From the NCBI GenBank assembly GCA_944384985.1, contig CALWVM010000001.1:186001-250000 (forward strand): 64,000 bases of DNA, in the 5' to 3' direction. Below are positions 50,220 through 59,030 of this stretch, piece by piece. The notes below the pieces were generated by a model, which was not told the origin of the DNA, searched no databases, and saw only the letters and a program-made list of their open reading frames with translations. Positions within the stretch are counted from its first letter, which is position 1; the number at the start of each line of letters is the position of its first letter. The position numbers and the translations under genes were made by a program. Source of the DNA: an uncultured Clostridia bacterium. GTDB lineage: Bacteria > Bacillota > Clostridia > Oscillospirales > Acutalibacteraceae.

Positions 50220-50483
50220 TTAAACCAGCAGAATCGCTGTCACAACAGCGCCCGCGCACGCCGCTCCCACCGCGCCAAGGACGCGCAAAAGGATCTCCCG
50301 CACACGCTTACGCCGTGTCCGCGGCAGGTGGTCCGCTCCGGCGAGCGAATCCTCGGCAGCACGGCGCAGCGTCTGTTCGCTTGTAAACGCATATTCCGGC
50401 TTCACAAAGAAAAACGCCCGCTCAAAATACGGGGAGCCGGGATCCCGAATTTCCAAAACCTGCCGATTGATGCCTTTGACCAT
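50220..50483 (-). CDS. Small tail-anchored membrane protein
   Basis: 87 residues from the ATG at 50483 (MVKGINRQVLEIRDPGSPYF); the longer frame upstream lacks coding look. A charged region (LPRTRRKRVREILLR) precedes one C-terminal helix (AVGAACAGAVVTAILLV) that ends the protein. Similar short proteins with a MVKGxNRQVxEV start are, to my recollection, common in this order, without known function. Confidence 0.7.
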   Translation of the reverse strand: MVKGINRQVLEIRDPGSPYFERAFFFVKPEYAFTSEQTLRRAAEDSLAGADHLPRTRRKRVREILLRVLGAVGAACAGAVVTAILLV

Positions 50484-51303
50484 AGCTGCGCCCCCGCGTC
50501 CAAAAATTCGGGTGCGCGTTTTCGCGAACCCGGATTTTAGTATGGAACACGGCGCTGGAAATATGCGGCGCAAACAGCGAAAAAAGTGCAGAAGTCCGGC
50601 TTGTTTTTACGCGAAATCTGTCAAGATGGAAAAATAGACAAAGTTGTATATTTGGAAAATTATACGGACAGTATATTTTTAAAATGTTTAAAAATGTTCA
50701 AAACCATGTTCAAAATGTTAAAAAGTAGCCCAAAAAGCGCGTGTACAAGCATAAAAGACGAGGTTTTGAACAATGTTTATAAACTTTGTGAAAATAATGG
50801 CAAACTACTCTTTGTTGCGATGTCTTTACAAAATATACAGCCCGGAGTGCTTTGTAGTCAGAAATTAAGATTTTTTCTTGTGCATTTTGCCATTGTGAAA
50901 ACTCCCCAGTTTCTGTGAAATTTTTTGTGGGAAACGTGCCGCGTCCGCACAGAAAAAGGGTATGCGGCGCGTAATGCCGAAGACGTATCTGGGTGTACTC
51001 GAGACGGCGCGTGCCTGGGCGGGACAAATGTAGGGGGAGCGATGGCAAGGCGCGGTCGCGCAGAGCGGGCAGGTCGGGCAGGGTGTGCAGAGCGGGCAGG
51101 GCGTGCGTCAGGTGGTGTGCGCCGTGCGGGATGTGCACCAAGCAGGGTGCGTTTTAGGCGCGCATATCGGTCGGTGTGTATCGGATGCGCATTAACAGAC
51201 GTCGCGCGGCGCAGACGAGGCGAATACGCGGCTGCTGTCCGGCAAAAAGCGGGAAAGAAAAAGCTACGAATTATTAACTATATATTAAACATTGAAAAGT
51301 ATA
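50484..51303. other. Gene-poor spacer: AT-rich block then G-rich degenerate repeats
   Basis: 50620-50930 is AT-rich with repeated AAATGTT / AAAATGTT units (50683-50722). The 110-residue ORF there has no ribosome site and unusual composition. 51035-51140 is a run of degenerate GCAGAGCGGGCAGG / TCGGGCAGGG units. No gene is supported. Confidence 0.5.
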
Positions 51304-51332
51304 TTGCATTATATGGTAGCTTGTGTTATAAT
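51304..51332 (+). promoter_or_regulatory. Sigma-A-like promoter of the padR operon
   Basis: TTGCAT at 51304-51309, 17 bp spacer, TATAAT at 51327-51332. The leader to padR would be about 290 nt, GC-rich with several inverted GGCGG / CCGCC segments and possibly structured. Confidence 0.7.
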
Positions 51333-51625
51333 TTAGCCGTCCGAAAGAGAAACCGCAAGGCGGCTGCGCGTTGGCAAGCGGGTAAAATGCGTTCGGCGCA
51401 GAACGACGAGCGCCGCCACAGCTGATCCGGTGCGCTGCGGCGAGCGCAGACGGCTTACCGTCCGCCGCCCTTTTGCCGTGCCGCCCTTCGACCGCAGAAA
51501 ACCTGCAATCGGGCTGTAGTTAGTCCCGGCTTGAGATGGTGGAAAGGACCACCGCCGGGGCGTGTGGCGGCAGGCGGTTTCGGCTTTCAAATTTGGCGGT
51601 GCGTGCCGCCGGAAAGGAGCGCGTT

Positions 51626-51943
51626 ATGAACACACAATTCAAAAAAGGTGTGCTGGAGCTTTGTGTGCTGTCCCTCTTAAAGCAGGGCGACAAGTACGGC
51701 TATGAGCTTGCGGACACGGTCGGGCGGGAGATCGACATTTCGGAAGGCTCGATCTATCCGCTGCTCAAACGGCTTCGCGCCGAAGGCTATTTTGAAGTCT
51801 ATCTGCGGGAATCCCCGTCGGGCCCGGCGCGTAAGTATTACCGTCTTACACAAAAGGGCGCGGATATGCAGGCGCATTTAGAAGGGGAATGGAAAGAATT
51901 CACCAAAAGCGTTTCTACAATATTAGGAGGTGAGCCGCAATGA
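51626..51943 (+). CDS. PadR-family transcriptional regulator
   Basis: 105 residues, GGAAAGGAG before the ATG. Winged helix: LKKGVLELCVLSLL-type opening (FKKGVLELCVLSLLKQGDKY), YELADTVGREIDISEGSIYPLLKRL, and the wing ..SGPARKYYRLTQKG. Usually represses its own operon in response to envelope or drug stress. It starts a four-gene unit and overlaps the next gene by four bases. Confidence 0.94.
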   Translation: MNTQFKKGVLELCVLSLLKQGDKYGYELADTVGREIDISEGSIYPLLKRLRAEGYFEVYLRESPSGPARKYYRLTQKGADMQAHLEGEWKEFTKSVSTILGGEPQ

Positions 51944-52509
51944 CAAAACAGGAATTTTTACAGCATCTGCAAGCGCACTTACAGCCTTTGCCTGCGGCGG
52001 AGCGTGAGGATATCCTTGCGGATTTTGAAGAGCATTTCCAGGCGGGCGCGGAATCCGGGAAAACGGAAGAGCAGATCTGCGCGGAACTGGGCAACCCGTA
52101 TACCTGCGCGCTGCAATATCTGCGCAGCGCCCCGAATTATGCGCCGAATGCCGGGGCACAGGCAGCAAATCCCGTGCCGCCCGCCGGCAATCCCGCCCAG
52201 CAAAGCCGTGTGAACCCCGTGCAGCAGGCGAAAAACCGCAACGACAACCGGCTGAACCGCACGCTTTGGGGCGTGTTCTTCTTCGTGCTGGTCTTTATCG
52301 CCATCGGCGCGTATCCGCTCTTTGCCGCACTGCTGCTCTCACCGCTCGTTGTGCTGGTGATTTCGATCTTCGCCGTGGCGGCGGTGCCGACGGGGCTGAT
52401 GGTCGCGTTTCTCATATCGCTTTCCGTCTTTTTGTTTGTGGCGGGGCTGCAGGGCATCATCGAGCTGACATGGCTGCTTCGGTACAGCTACCGCAAAGCC
52501 GGGTTTTAA
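51940..52509 (+). CDS. DUF1700-family membrane protein
   Basis: 189 residues. The N-terminal part (MTKQEFLQHLQAHLQPLPAA, ILADFEEHFQAG, EICAELGNP-like) is the DUF1700 helical start. A Pro/Asn/Gln linker and two transmembrane helices (about 105-150 and 155-180) follow. The family pairs with PadR and DUF4097 genes in Firmicute envelope-stress operons. Molecular role unknown. Confidence 0.9.
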   Translation: MTKQEFLQHLQAHLQPLPAAEREDILADFEEHFQAGAESGKTEEQICAELGNPYTCALQYLRSAPNYAPNAGAQAANPVPPAGNPAQQSRVNPVQQAKNRNDNRLNRTLWGVFFFVLVFIAIGAYPLFAALLLSPLVVLVISIFAVAAVPTGLMVAFLISLSVFLFVAGLQGIIELTWLLRYSYRKAGF

Positions 52510-52527
52510 GAGAGGAGCGTGCACACC

Positions 52528-53400
52528 ATGAAAAAAGCGATGATTATCACGAGCGTTCTGCTGGTCGTTTCCTTTATTGCGACCCTGTGCTTTGGGGTCG
52601 CGCTCGGCTCGCAGGGCTTGCGCGCCTTGTTCCGCGACGGCGGCGTGCTGGACCGCTATGTCTCGGACCGCGCGGATATTTCCATGTATACAAATGGCGA
52701 CCACGACGAAGAGGACCGCCGCAACCTGTTCCAAAGCGACAGCGCGACGCTGGACGCGACGGATACGCTGAGCATCACGGCCGAAGCCGGCAACGTCTAC
52801 ATCCGGCCTGCGACGAGTAACACGGTCGAGGTCGTGCTGGAGCAGTATTCCCGCCGTTCGAACCCCACGTCCCGCTATACGCTGGAAACGGCGAACGGCG
52901 AGATCCGCGTACTCGCGGAGGACGATCTCGAGGGCGTGGAGGCCGTTTTGACGGTCTATGTGCCTGGCACGCTGACAACGTTGTGGGCGGAGACGCTGCT
53001 CGGGAAACTTCAAATCACCGGGATCACGGCTTCGGCGCTTTCGGCGCATGTCGACATGGGAAGCCTGGAAGTGGAGCGCGTGACGGCGGACACCGCGCAG
53101 CTTCGCGTGGAAACCGGGGAGCTGGATGTGGACGGCAGCGTGGCGGTGACGCAGTCGCTGACGGCGGAAACGGTGACCGGCGATGTCAATCTGGAACTGC
53201 CCGTAAGCACCCCGTTTGCACTTACCTATACCGTGGACACGGGTTCGGCGGAGCTGGACGAGGATATTCCCACCGCGTGGCTGCGCGAAGTCCAGCGCAG
53301 CGGAACCGGCGCGGCCGGCACGCTGCAGCGCGACACGGGCGGCGCGCAGTACACGGTTCACGTTGCGCTCGGCAATCTGGAACTGGACCGCGGCGACTGA
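52528..53400 (+). CDS. DUF4097-family extracytoplasmic beta-helix-like protein
   Basis: 290 residues from ATG 52528 (GAGGAG 9 bases upstream; the GTG at 52519 is too close). One N-terminal membrane segment (about 4-25), then a repeating beta pattern typical of DUF4097: EAGNVYIRPATSNTVEV, GSLEVERVTADTAQL, VETGELDVDGSVAV and VTGDVNLELPV. Probably exposed outside the membrane as a sensor or scaffold partner of the DUF1700 and PspC proteins. Confidence 0.9.
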   Translation: MKKAMIITSVLLVVSFIATLCFGVALGSQGLRALFRDGGVLDRYVSDRADISMYTNGDHDEEDRRNLFQSDSATLDATDTLSITAEAGNVYIRPATSNTVEVVLEQYSRRSNPTSRYTLETANGEIRVLAEDDLEGVEAVLTVYVPGTLTTLWAETLLGKLQITGITASALSAHVDMGSLEVERVTADTAQLRVETGELDVDGSVAVTQSLTAETVTGDVNLELPVSTPFALTYTVDTGSAELDEDIPTAWLREVQRSGTGAAGTLQRDTGGAQYTVHVALGNLELDRGD

Positions 53401-53469
53401 CGCGCCGCGTCGAAAAAAATACCGTTTGCGGTTTGCAGACGGAAAAACAAAGAACAGGAGTGAATTCAG

Positions 53470-53673
53470 TTGCAAAAGAAACTGTACAGAAGCAATACGG
53501 ATAAAATGTTATGCGGCGTGCTTGGCGGCATCGCGGAGTATTTCGGGATCGACTCCACGCTTGTGCGCATTTTATTCGCGGCGGTTGCCGTGTTCACGGC
53601 AGCGTTCCCGTGCATTGTGCTGTATATCATCTGCGCGCTCGTCATCCCCTCGCGCCCGATCGATATCGAATAA
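53470..53673 (+). CDS. PspC-domain protein
   Basis: 67 residues from TTG 53470 with AGGAG 9 bases upstream. KLYRSNTDKMLCGVLGGIAE is the PspC signature and a membrane helix ends ..CALVIPSRP. Small PspC proteins act with phage-shock or envelope-stress systems. Last gene of the operon. Confidence 0.93.
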   Translation: MQKKLYRSNTDKMLCGVLGGIAEYFGIDSTLVRILFAAVAVFTAAFPCIVLYIICALVIPSRPIDIE

Positions 53674-53695
53674 CGCGCAGGCAAAACGCAGGGAC

Positions 53696-53733
53696 ACAGG
53701 GCGGCTTTCCTTTGGAGAGCCGCCCTGTTTTTA
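53696..53733 (+). terminator. Terminator of the padR-pspC operon
   Basis: ACAGGGCGGCTTTCC / GGAGAGCCGCCCTGTTTTTA hairpin. Confidence 0.9.
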
Positions 53734-54133
53734 TGGCAGCTTAGAGGGCAGGCACGATGTGCGGGTACAGAAAGCCGCGGCTGTTCCGGGGGAAAGAAAA
53801 GACCGCGCGCAGTTGCGGACTTCCACCTTTGCCGGAGGAGCATGGGGCATGAAAACAACGTATGCTTCTCTGAATATACGGCAAACCTCCCTTCCGGCTG
53901 ATCTAATGTCTATTGTCTAACCTTTAGCATCCAGCACCTGACATCGAATGCCTGAAATCTACCGCCTAAGTGCGCGCTTCCCGCAAAAAACGGCGTTTTC
54001 AACAGCAGGAAGCGACAGAACCTGCCCCACTGCCTGCCGTATAATTTTTCTGCAATGCGGGCTTGTCCCGCAAGGCAGTAAACGACAAAGTGTGGTGATC
54101 GTTTTGCAGACGTTGGCTTCTGCCGAGGAAAAA
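53734..54133. other. Spacer upstream of spoIIE with repeat tract
   Basis: No gene. 53900-53970 carries the degenerate CTAATGTCTATTGTCTAACC and CATCCAGCACCTGACATC units of the interspersed repeat. TATAAT at 54040-54045 is a possible -10. No clear Spo0A box was made out. Confidence 0.5.
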
Positions 54134-56428
54134 ATGGTGCAGGCGGCGCGTGCCCTGCCGAACCCCATCAAGGGCGTCATAACCCATACGGCGGCATTTT
54201 TGTGCGGACTGCTGCTTTCATCGGTGCGGCTGGACGACGCGGCACCGTTTGGTGTGAGCTTCCTTGCCGCCATGCCCGTGCGGTACCTGTTTTCAGCGGG
54301 TGCGGGCGCGGCAGCCGGCTGCCTTTTGACGCTGGACAGCGTTTCGGCACTGCGTTATATCGCCGCTATCCTTTCCGCCGGGGTGCTCGTCCGCCTTTCC
54401 CGCGAATTTGAACGGCTGCGCGACCTGCGGCTCCTGCCTTCGTGCATCGCGTTCCTCGTCTGCTTCCTGACGGGCGTTGCGGCATCGGCGGCGGGCGGCT
54501 TTTCGGGCACGGCGTTTTTAGCGGTCCTGGGCGAATCGGCGGCGGCGTTCGGCGCGGCCTGGTGCTTTGCGGTATCGCTTGCGGCGGGAAAGCGCGCGCT
54601 CGCGCAGGAAACGCTTGAAACACAGCTGTTGCCCGGCGTTTGCGTGACGGTGTTTATGCTGCTTTTGTCGGTGGCGGACGCCGACGTGTTCGGTGTATCG
54701 CCTGCACGCATCATTACGGTGTATCTTCTGCTGCTGTTCGCATGGCTGTTCCGCGAGACCGGCGGCGCGGTGGCGGGGCTTGCGGCAGCGGGCGTATTTC
54801 TTTTGGACGGGTCGCTTGGGATTGCGGCGTGCGCCTACGGGGCGGCCGGGCTGCTTTGCGGGGTTGCCATGCGTGAAAAACGGCTTGTCGGCACGGTTGT
54901 GCTGCTGTGCACCTATGCAGCGGCGCTGCTGTTTACCTCCGGCGGCTGGCAGCAGGTGCTTGAAGCGCTTTTAGGGGCGGGTCTGTTTGCCGCGACGCCG
55001 GCAAGCGTGCTGCGCAGGATGCAGCGGCGGGCGTCCGAGACGATCAATTCCGCGCAGGATAACCCCCAGCGGCGCGAGATCTTATCCAGACTGTCCGGCG
55101 CAGTGCACGCGGTGGACGAAATGGCGCAGTCCGTAAAATCTGTATCCGCCATGCTCGAAACGCCTGTCGCACCGCAGGGCAGCGAGGTAACGGCGCGCGC
55201 ACACGAAGAGGTCTGCACCGATTGCGGGCGACAAACGCTTTGTTGGGAAAAACACCGCGACGAGACGCTGCATGACTTTTCCGAGCTATATAGGATGCTT
55301 TCGCGCGGCGAGACACCGGACGTACAGCATTTGCCGTCCGCCCTGCATGGCAGGTGCATCCGGCAGACGAGCCTTTGTGAGAGCTTCGCAAGGCAGTATA
55401 TCCGCGCGACAGAGCGCGGGGCGGCGCAGGTAAAGATCAACGAGGTGCGGCAGGTCACCGCCGAGCAGTTCGACAGCCTGTGCGATATGCTGCGGGATTT
55501 TTCAACCGAGCTTTCCACGGAGCTTTGCTTTGACGAGACGGCGGCGCAGCGCGCCAAAGACTGCCTGCGTACACAGTTCGGCATTCTGCCGCAGGACGTA
55601 AACTGCGTCTGCGGCGAGACGGACCGCCTGCGTCTGCGCGTCACCTTTGCCGACGCCGTAAAAGCCCCGCCGCAGGCAGAGCTTCGCGAAGCGCTGGAAG
55701 AAGCGATCGGCCGTCCGCTGGAACTGCCCTGCATCCAGGCGGGCGAACAGGGACTGCAGGTCACCTTCTGCGAGCGGACGGAATTCTGCGTCGAGGCGGG
55801 CGCAGCGCGGCGCGCGGCGGACCGGGAGCGCCGCTGCGGCGACAGCTATGAAAGCTTTTATGATGGGCGCGGCGGCTATGTGGCGGTGCTCAGCGACGGC
55901 ATGGGCCAGGGCACGCGCGCGGCGGTAGACAGCACGCTCGCTGTGGCGCTGTTCACAAAGCTTTGTAAAGCAGGCGTGCATTTTCACAGCGCGCTGCGGC
56001 TGGTCAACGCTGCGCTGATGCTCAAATCTGCTGAGGAATCTTTAGCGACGCTCGATGTGCTGCGCGTGGACCTTTACACGGGCAAGGCCGAGTTCTACAA
56101 GGCGGGTGCGGCAAAATCCCTGCTGCTGCGCAATGGGACATGCCGCGAGATCAAGCGCGCGTCGCTGCCCGCGGGAATCTTAAAGGAGGCACGGTTCGCC
56201 GTCGCGGAGGGCAAGCTTTTGGATGGCGACGTTGCAGTGCTCGCGTCCGACGGAGCGTTCGATGCGGACGAAGGTGCGTTGCGCCGCAGCTTACCCGCCC
56301 TTCGCGAAAAGCCCTGCGACAAGATCGCCGAACGGCTTTTGGAAGTCGCGACGCAGAAAAAGGTGCCGCACCGCGACGACATCACGGTGCTGGTGCTGCG
56401 TATTCGCAAAAATCCGAGGGACAATTAG
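54134..56428 (+). CDS. spoIIE: Stage II sporulation protein E (PP2C phosphatase)
   Basis: About 764 residues from ATG 54134 (GAGG 5 bases upstream); the longer frame runs through repeat DNA. Around ten transmembrane helices occupy about 15-290, then a cytoplasmic regulatory region with VCTDCGRQTLCWEKHRDET, then the PP2C domain at about 540-764 (YVAVLSDGMGQGTRAAVDS, ILKEARFAVAEGKLLDGDV, AVLASDGAFD). SpoIIE dephosphorylates SpoIIAA to release sigma-F in the forespore and helps the polar septum. Its presence is the strongest sign that this lineage can sporulate. Confidence 0.95.
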   Translation: MVQAARALPNPIKGVITHTAAFLCGLLLSSVRLDDAAPFGVSFLAAMPVRYLFSAGAGAAAGCLLTLDSVSALRYIAAILSAGVLVRLSREFERLRDLRLLPSCIAFLVCFLTGVAASAAGGFSGTAFLAVLGESAAAFGAAWCFAVSLAAGKRALAQETLETQLLPGVCVTVFMLLLSVADADVFGVSPARIITVYLLLLFAWLFRETGGAVAGLAAAGVFLLDGSLGIAACAYGAAGLLCGVAMREKRLVGTVVLLCTYAAALLFTSGGWQQVLEALLGAGLFAATPASVLRRMQRRASETINSAQDNPQRREILSRLSGAVHAVDEMAQSVKSVSAMLETPVAPQGSEVTARAHEEVCTDCGRQTLCWEKHRDETLHDFSELYRMLSRGETPDVQHLPSALHGRCIRQTSLCESFARQYIRATERGAAQVKINEVRQVTAEQFDSLCDMLRDFSTELSTELCFDETAAQRAKDCLRTQFGILPQDVNCVCGETDRLRLRVTFADAVKAPPQAELREALEEAIGRPLELPCIQAGEQGLQVTFCERTEFCVEAGAARRAADRERRCGDSYESFYDGRGGYVAVLSDGMGQGTRAAVDSTLAVALFTKLCKAGVHFHSALRLVNAALMLKSAEESLATLDVLRVDLYTGKAEFYKAGAAKSLLLRNGTCREIKRASLPAGILKEARFAVAEGKLLDGDVAVLASDGAFDADEGALRRSLPALREKPCDKIAERLLEVATQKKVPHRDDITVLVLRIRKNPRDN

Positions 56429-56851
56429 AGTTCGGGGGGCAGAGGATAGAAGGGATTGCCTTAGGCTTTGCGCACAGCCACAGACGGGTTGAGTTTTCGT
56501 ACAACCACGCGTTTTTCTCTCCCTCCGGCTTTTCCTTTGGCAAAACCCACCTCCCTCGGAAGACGGGAGGAAAAGTCCGATCAAACGCGTAGTGGCGGGC
56601 TTCCACGCCCGCCCGCGAACAGAGGTTAGAAGTTAGAGGGCAGGAACCGTTTGGGAGAGTTTCATTAAAAACGAAAGTCCGTATCATTTTTCGGCTGCGA
56701 AAGAAAATAAAATTTTGCTGAAATCCGCAGGGCAGTCTCGGCTGACCGAAAAACCGCTCGTCCCGCTTCTGCCCTCTGTTTTCTCCCGTCTGATATTCGA
56801 AAACCCCCGCACTGCGGGGGCTTCTTGCATATAGGCGCGCAAAATTTCCGG
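56429..56851. repeat. Intergenic region with one REP-like arm and repeat tract
   Basis: 56589-56613 is a REP-like arm (GTAGTGGCGGGC-ttccac-GCCCGCC). It is followed by 56618-56645, a CAGAGGTTAGAAGTTAGAGG-type tract. An AACCCCCGC-actg-CGGGGG hairpin at 56801-56826 is a weak terminator. No gene seen. Confidence 0.65.
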
Positions 56852-56880
56852 TTGAGAACTTCGCGGGAGTGTGCTATACT
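56852..56880 (+). promoter_or_regulatory. Sigma-A promoter of proBA
   Basis: TTGAGA at 56852-56857, 17 bp spacer, TATACT at 56875-56880. Confidence 0.75.
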
Positions 56881-56942
56881 GAATATACTTATAACTATGC
56901 CCGCCGGCAGGGCCTTCCGGGCATAACGGGGAGAGCAGGATT

Positions 56943-57737
56943 TTGGCGATTCTAAAGGATGTCAAGCGGCTGGTCGTTAAGGTGGGCACGTCCACTTTGA
57001 CCTACGAGACCGGCAAAACGAATATCCGCCGGATGCACAAGCTCGTGTCGGTTCTGTCCGACATCGTGAATTCCGGCGTGCAGGTGGTGCTGGTCACCTC
57101 GGGCGCCATCGGCGTGGGCGTCGGCAAGCTGGGGCTTGCCGCACGGCCGGAGGACACCCCGGGCAGACAGGCTGCCGCGGCGGTCGGGCAGTGCGAGCTG
57201 ATGTTTATGTACGACAAGCTGTTCGGCGAATACGGCCACACGGTCGCCCAGCTTTTGATGACGAAAAGCGATGTGGAAAACCCGGAACGGCGGGAAAACC
57301 TTTCGAACGCGTTTGAAAAGCTGCTGGAATACGGCGCCGTACCCGTCGTCAACGAAAACGACTCGGTCGCCGTCGAAGAGATCGTCTACGGCGACAACGA
57401 CAGCCTTTCCGCCATTGTGGCAAAGCTCATCGGTGCGGATGCGCTGATCATCCTGACCGACACCGACGGGCTTTACGACGCCGACCCGACCGAAAACGAG
57501 GACGCGCGCCTGATCCCCGAAGTGCGCGAGATCACCGATGCGCTCTTGCGCGTTGCGGGCGGGCACGGCACGCGCTTTTCAACGGGCGGCATGGTGACGA
57601 AGCTGCACGCCGCGTCGCTCGCGACGGAAGCGGGTATCGACGTGATCGTGATGAACGGCGCGTCGCCCGAGGCAATCTATAAGGCACTCGACGGCAAGCA
57701 GGTCGGCACATTTTTTGTTGGGAAAAAAGACAGATAA
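56943..57737 (+). CDS. proB: Glutamate 5-kinase
   Basis: 264 residues, TTG start at 56943 after GGGAGAGCAGG. Amino-acid-kinase fold: RLVVKVGTSTLTYE, VTSGAIGVGVGKL, NENDSVAVEEI, DTDGLYDADPTEN and GHGTRFSTGGMVTK. It lacks the C-terminal PUA domain, as in many Clostridia. First step of proline synthesis from glutamate. Operon with proA. Confidence 0.97.
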   Translation: MAILKDVKRLVVKVGTSTLTYETGKTNIRRMHKLVSVLSDIVNSGVQVVLVTSGAIGVGVGKLGLAARPEDTPGRQAAAAVGQCELMFMYDKLFGEYGHTVAQLLMTKSDVENPERRENLSNAFEKLLEYGAVPVVNENDSVAVEEIVYGDNDSLSAIVAKLIGADALIILTDTDGLYDADPTENEDARLIPEVREITDALLRVAGGHGTRFSTGGMVTKLHAASLATEAGIDVIVMNGASPEAIYKALDGKQVGTFFVGKKDR

Positions 57738-57752
57738 GAACGGGTGATGGCG

Positions 57753-58997
57753 ATGACAAATCTGGAAATGCTCGGCGCGCGGGCAAAGGCGGCTTCGCGT
57801 GTGCTGATGACCGCGCCCACAGCAACGAAAAACGCCGCGCTCGAAGCGGCGGCGCAGGCGCTTGAAGCGCAGACATCGGCGATCCTTGCGGCAAATGAAA
57901 AGGACCTTGCGGCAGCCAAAGAAGCCGGCATGGCGAGCGCCATGCTCGACCGTCTGGCGCTTTCAAAAGAGCGCATCCGCGGCATCGCCGACGGCGTGCG
58001 CGAGGTCGCAGACCTCCCCGACCCCGTGGGCGCGGTGCTCTCTGAAACGGTGCGCCCCAACGGGCTGAAAATTCAAAAGGTTTCCGTTCCGCTGGGCGTT
58101 ATCGCGGTCATCTTCGAAGCGCGCCCGAATGTTTCGGCGGACGCGGCGGCGCTCTGCCTGAAATCGGGCAACGCCGTGCTGCTGCGCGGCGGCAAAGAGG
58201 CGATCCGCTCCAACACCGCCATCGTCGCCGCCATGCGCGGGGCGCTGGAAAAAGCGGGGCTGCCCGCCGACTGCATCTGCCTAATGGAAGACACCTCCCG
58301 CGAAGGCGCACGGGAACTTATGCGCTTAAACGGGTATGTGGATGTGCTCATCCCGCGCGGCGGGGCGGGTCTGATCCGCTCCGTGGTGGAGAATGCGACC
58401 GTCCCCGTCATTGAAACGGGCGTGGGCAACTGCCATATCTATGTGGATCAAGATGCCGACATCGACATGGCGGCGGAAATCGTTTACAATGCCAAGACCT
58501 CGCGCGTGTCGGTGTGCAACGCGGCGGAAAGCCTGCTGGTGCACAGCGCCGTCGCCGAAAAAGCCCTGCCCGAAATCTACGCGCGGCTTTCCGAAAAGCA
58601 CGTGACGATGTACGGTGACGAGCGCGCACGCGCGATCCTGCCCGGCATAGAAGCGGCCACGGAAGACGACTGGGGCAGGGAATACCTCGACTATAAGATG
58701 TCGGTCAAGGTCGTCGATTCGCTCGACGAAGCAATCGCGCACATCGCGCGGTATTCCTCCGGGCACAGCGACTGTATCGTGACCGAAAACGAGGCGGCGG
58801 CTGAACGCTTCTTAAACGAAGTGGATTCTGCGGCGGTTTACTGGAACGCGAGCACGCGCTTTACGGATGGCGGCTGCTTCGGGTTCGGCGCGGAGATCGG
58901 CATCTCGACGCAAAAGCTGCATGCGCGAGGTCCCTTGGGGCTGCCGCAGCTGACCAGCTTTAAATATAAGATCTACGGCGACGGGCAGGTCCGCTGA
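57753..58997 (+). CDS. proA: Gamma-glutamyl phosphate reductase
   Basis: 414 residues from ATG 57753; ATG 57747 two codons earlier is an alternative. Aldehyde-dehydrogenase-like fold with VPLGVIAVIFEARPNVSADA, the cofactor loop, the catalytic Cys in SVCNAAESLLVH, and STRFTDGGCFGFGAEIGIST near the end. Makes glutamate semialdehyde for proline. Sixteen bases after proB. Confidence 0.97.
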   Translation: MTNLEMLGARAKAASRVLMTAPTATKNAALEAAAQALEAQTSAILAANEKDLAAAKEAGMASAMLDRLALSKERIRGIADGVREVADLPDPVGAVLSETVRPNGLKIQKVSVPLGVIAVIFEARPNVSADAAALCLKSGNAVLLRGGKEAIRSNTAIVAAMRGALEKAGLPADCICLMEDTSREGARELMRLNGYVDVLIPRGGAGLIRSVVENATVPVIETGVGNCHIYVDQDADIDMAAEIVYNAKTSRVSVCNAAESLLVHSAVAEKALPEIYARLSEKHVTMYGDERARAILPGIEAATEDDWGREYLDYKMSVKVVDSLDEAIAHIARYSSGHSDCIVTENEAAAERFLNEVDSAAVYWNASTRFTDGGCFGFGAEIGISTQKLHARGPLGLPQLTSFKYKIYGDGQVR

Positions 58998-59030
58998 CCG
59001 CGACGGAACAATATGGATCGGGGGAAGCAT

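Noticed and set aside
50586..50918. 110-residue ORF in the AT-rich spacer
   Set aside because: No ribosome binding site, A/T-driven composition, no domain; treated as non-coding.
51035..51140. CRISPR-like regular repeats
   Set aside because: Units are degenerate, adjoining and only 10-14 bases, with no spacers and no cas genes.
50925..51425. 166-residue ORF with RAGRAGCAERAGRA-like repeats
   Set aside because: The repeats come from a G-rich degenerate DNA tract; codon pattern and lack of ribosome site do not support a gene.
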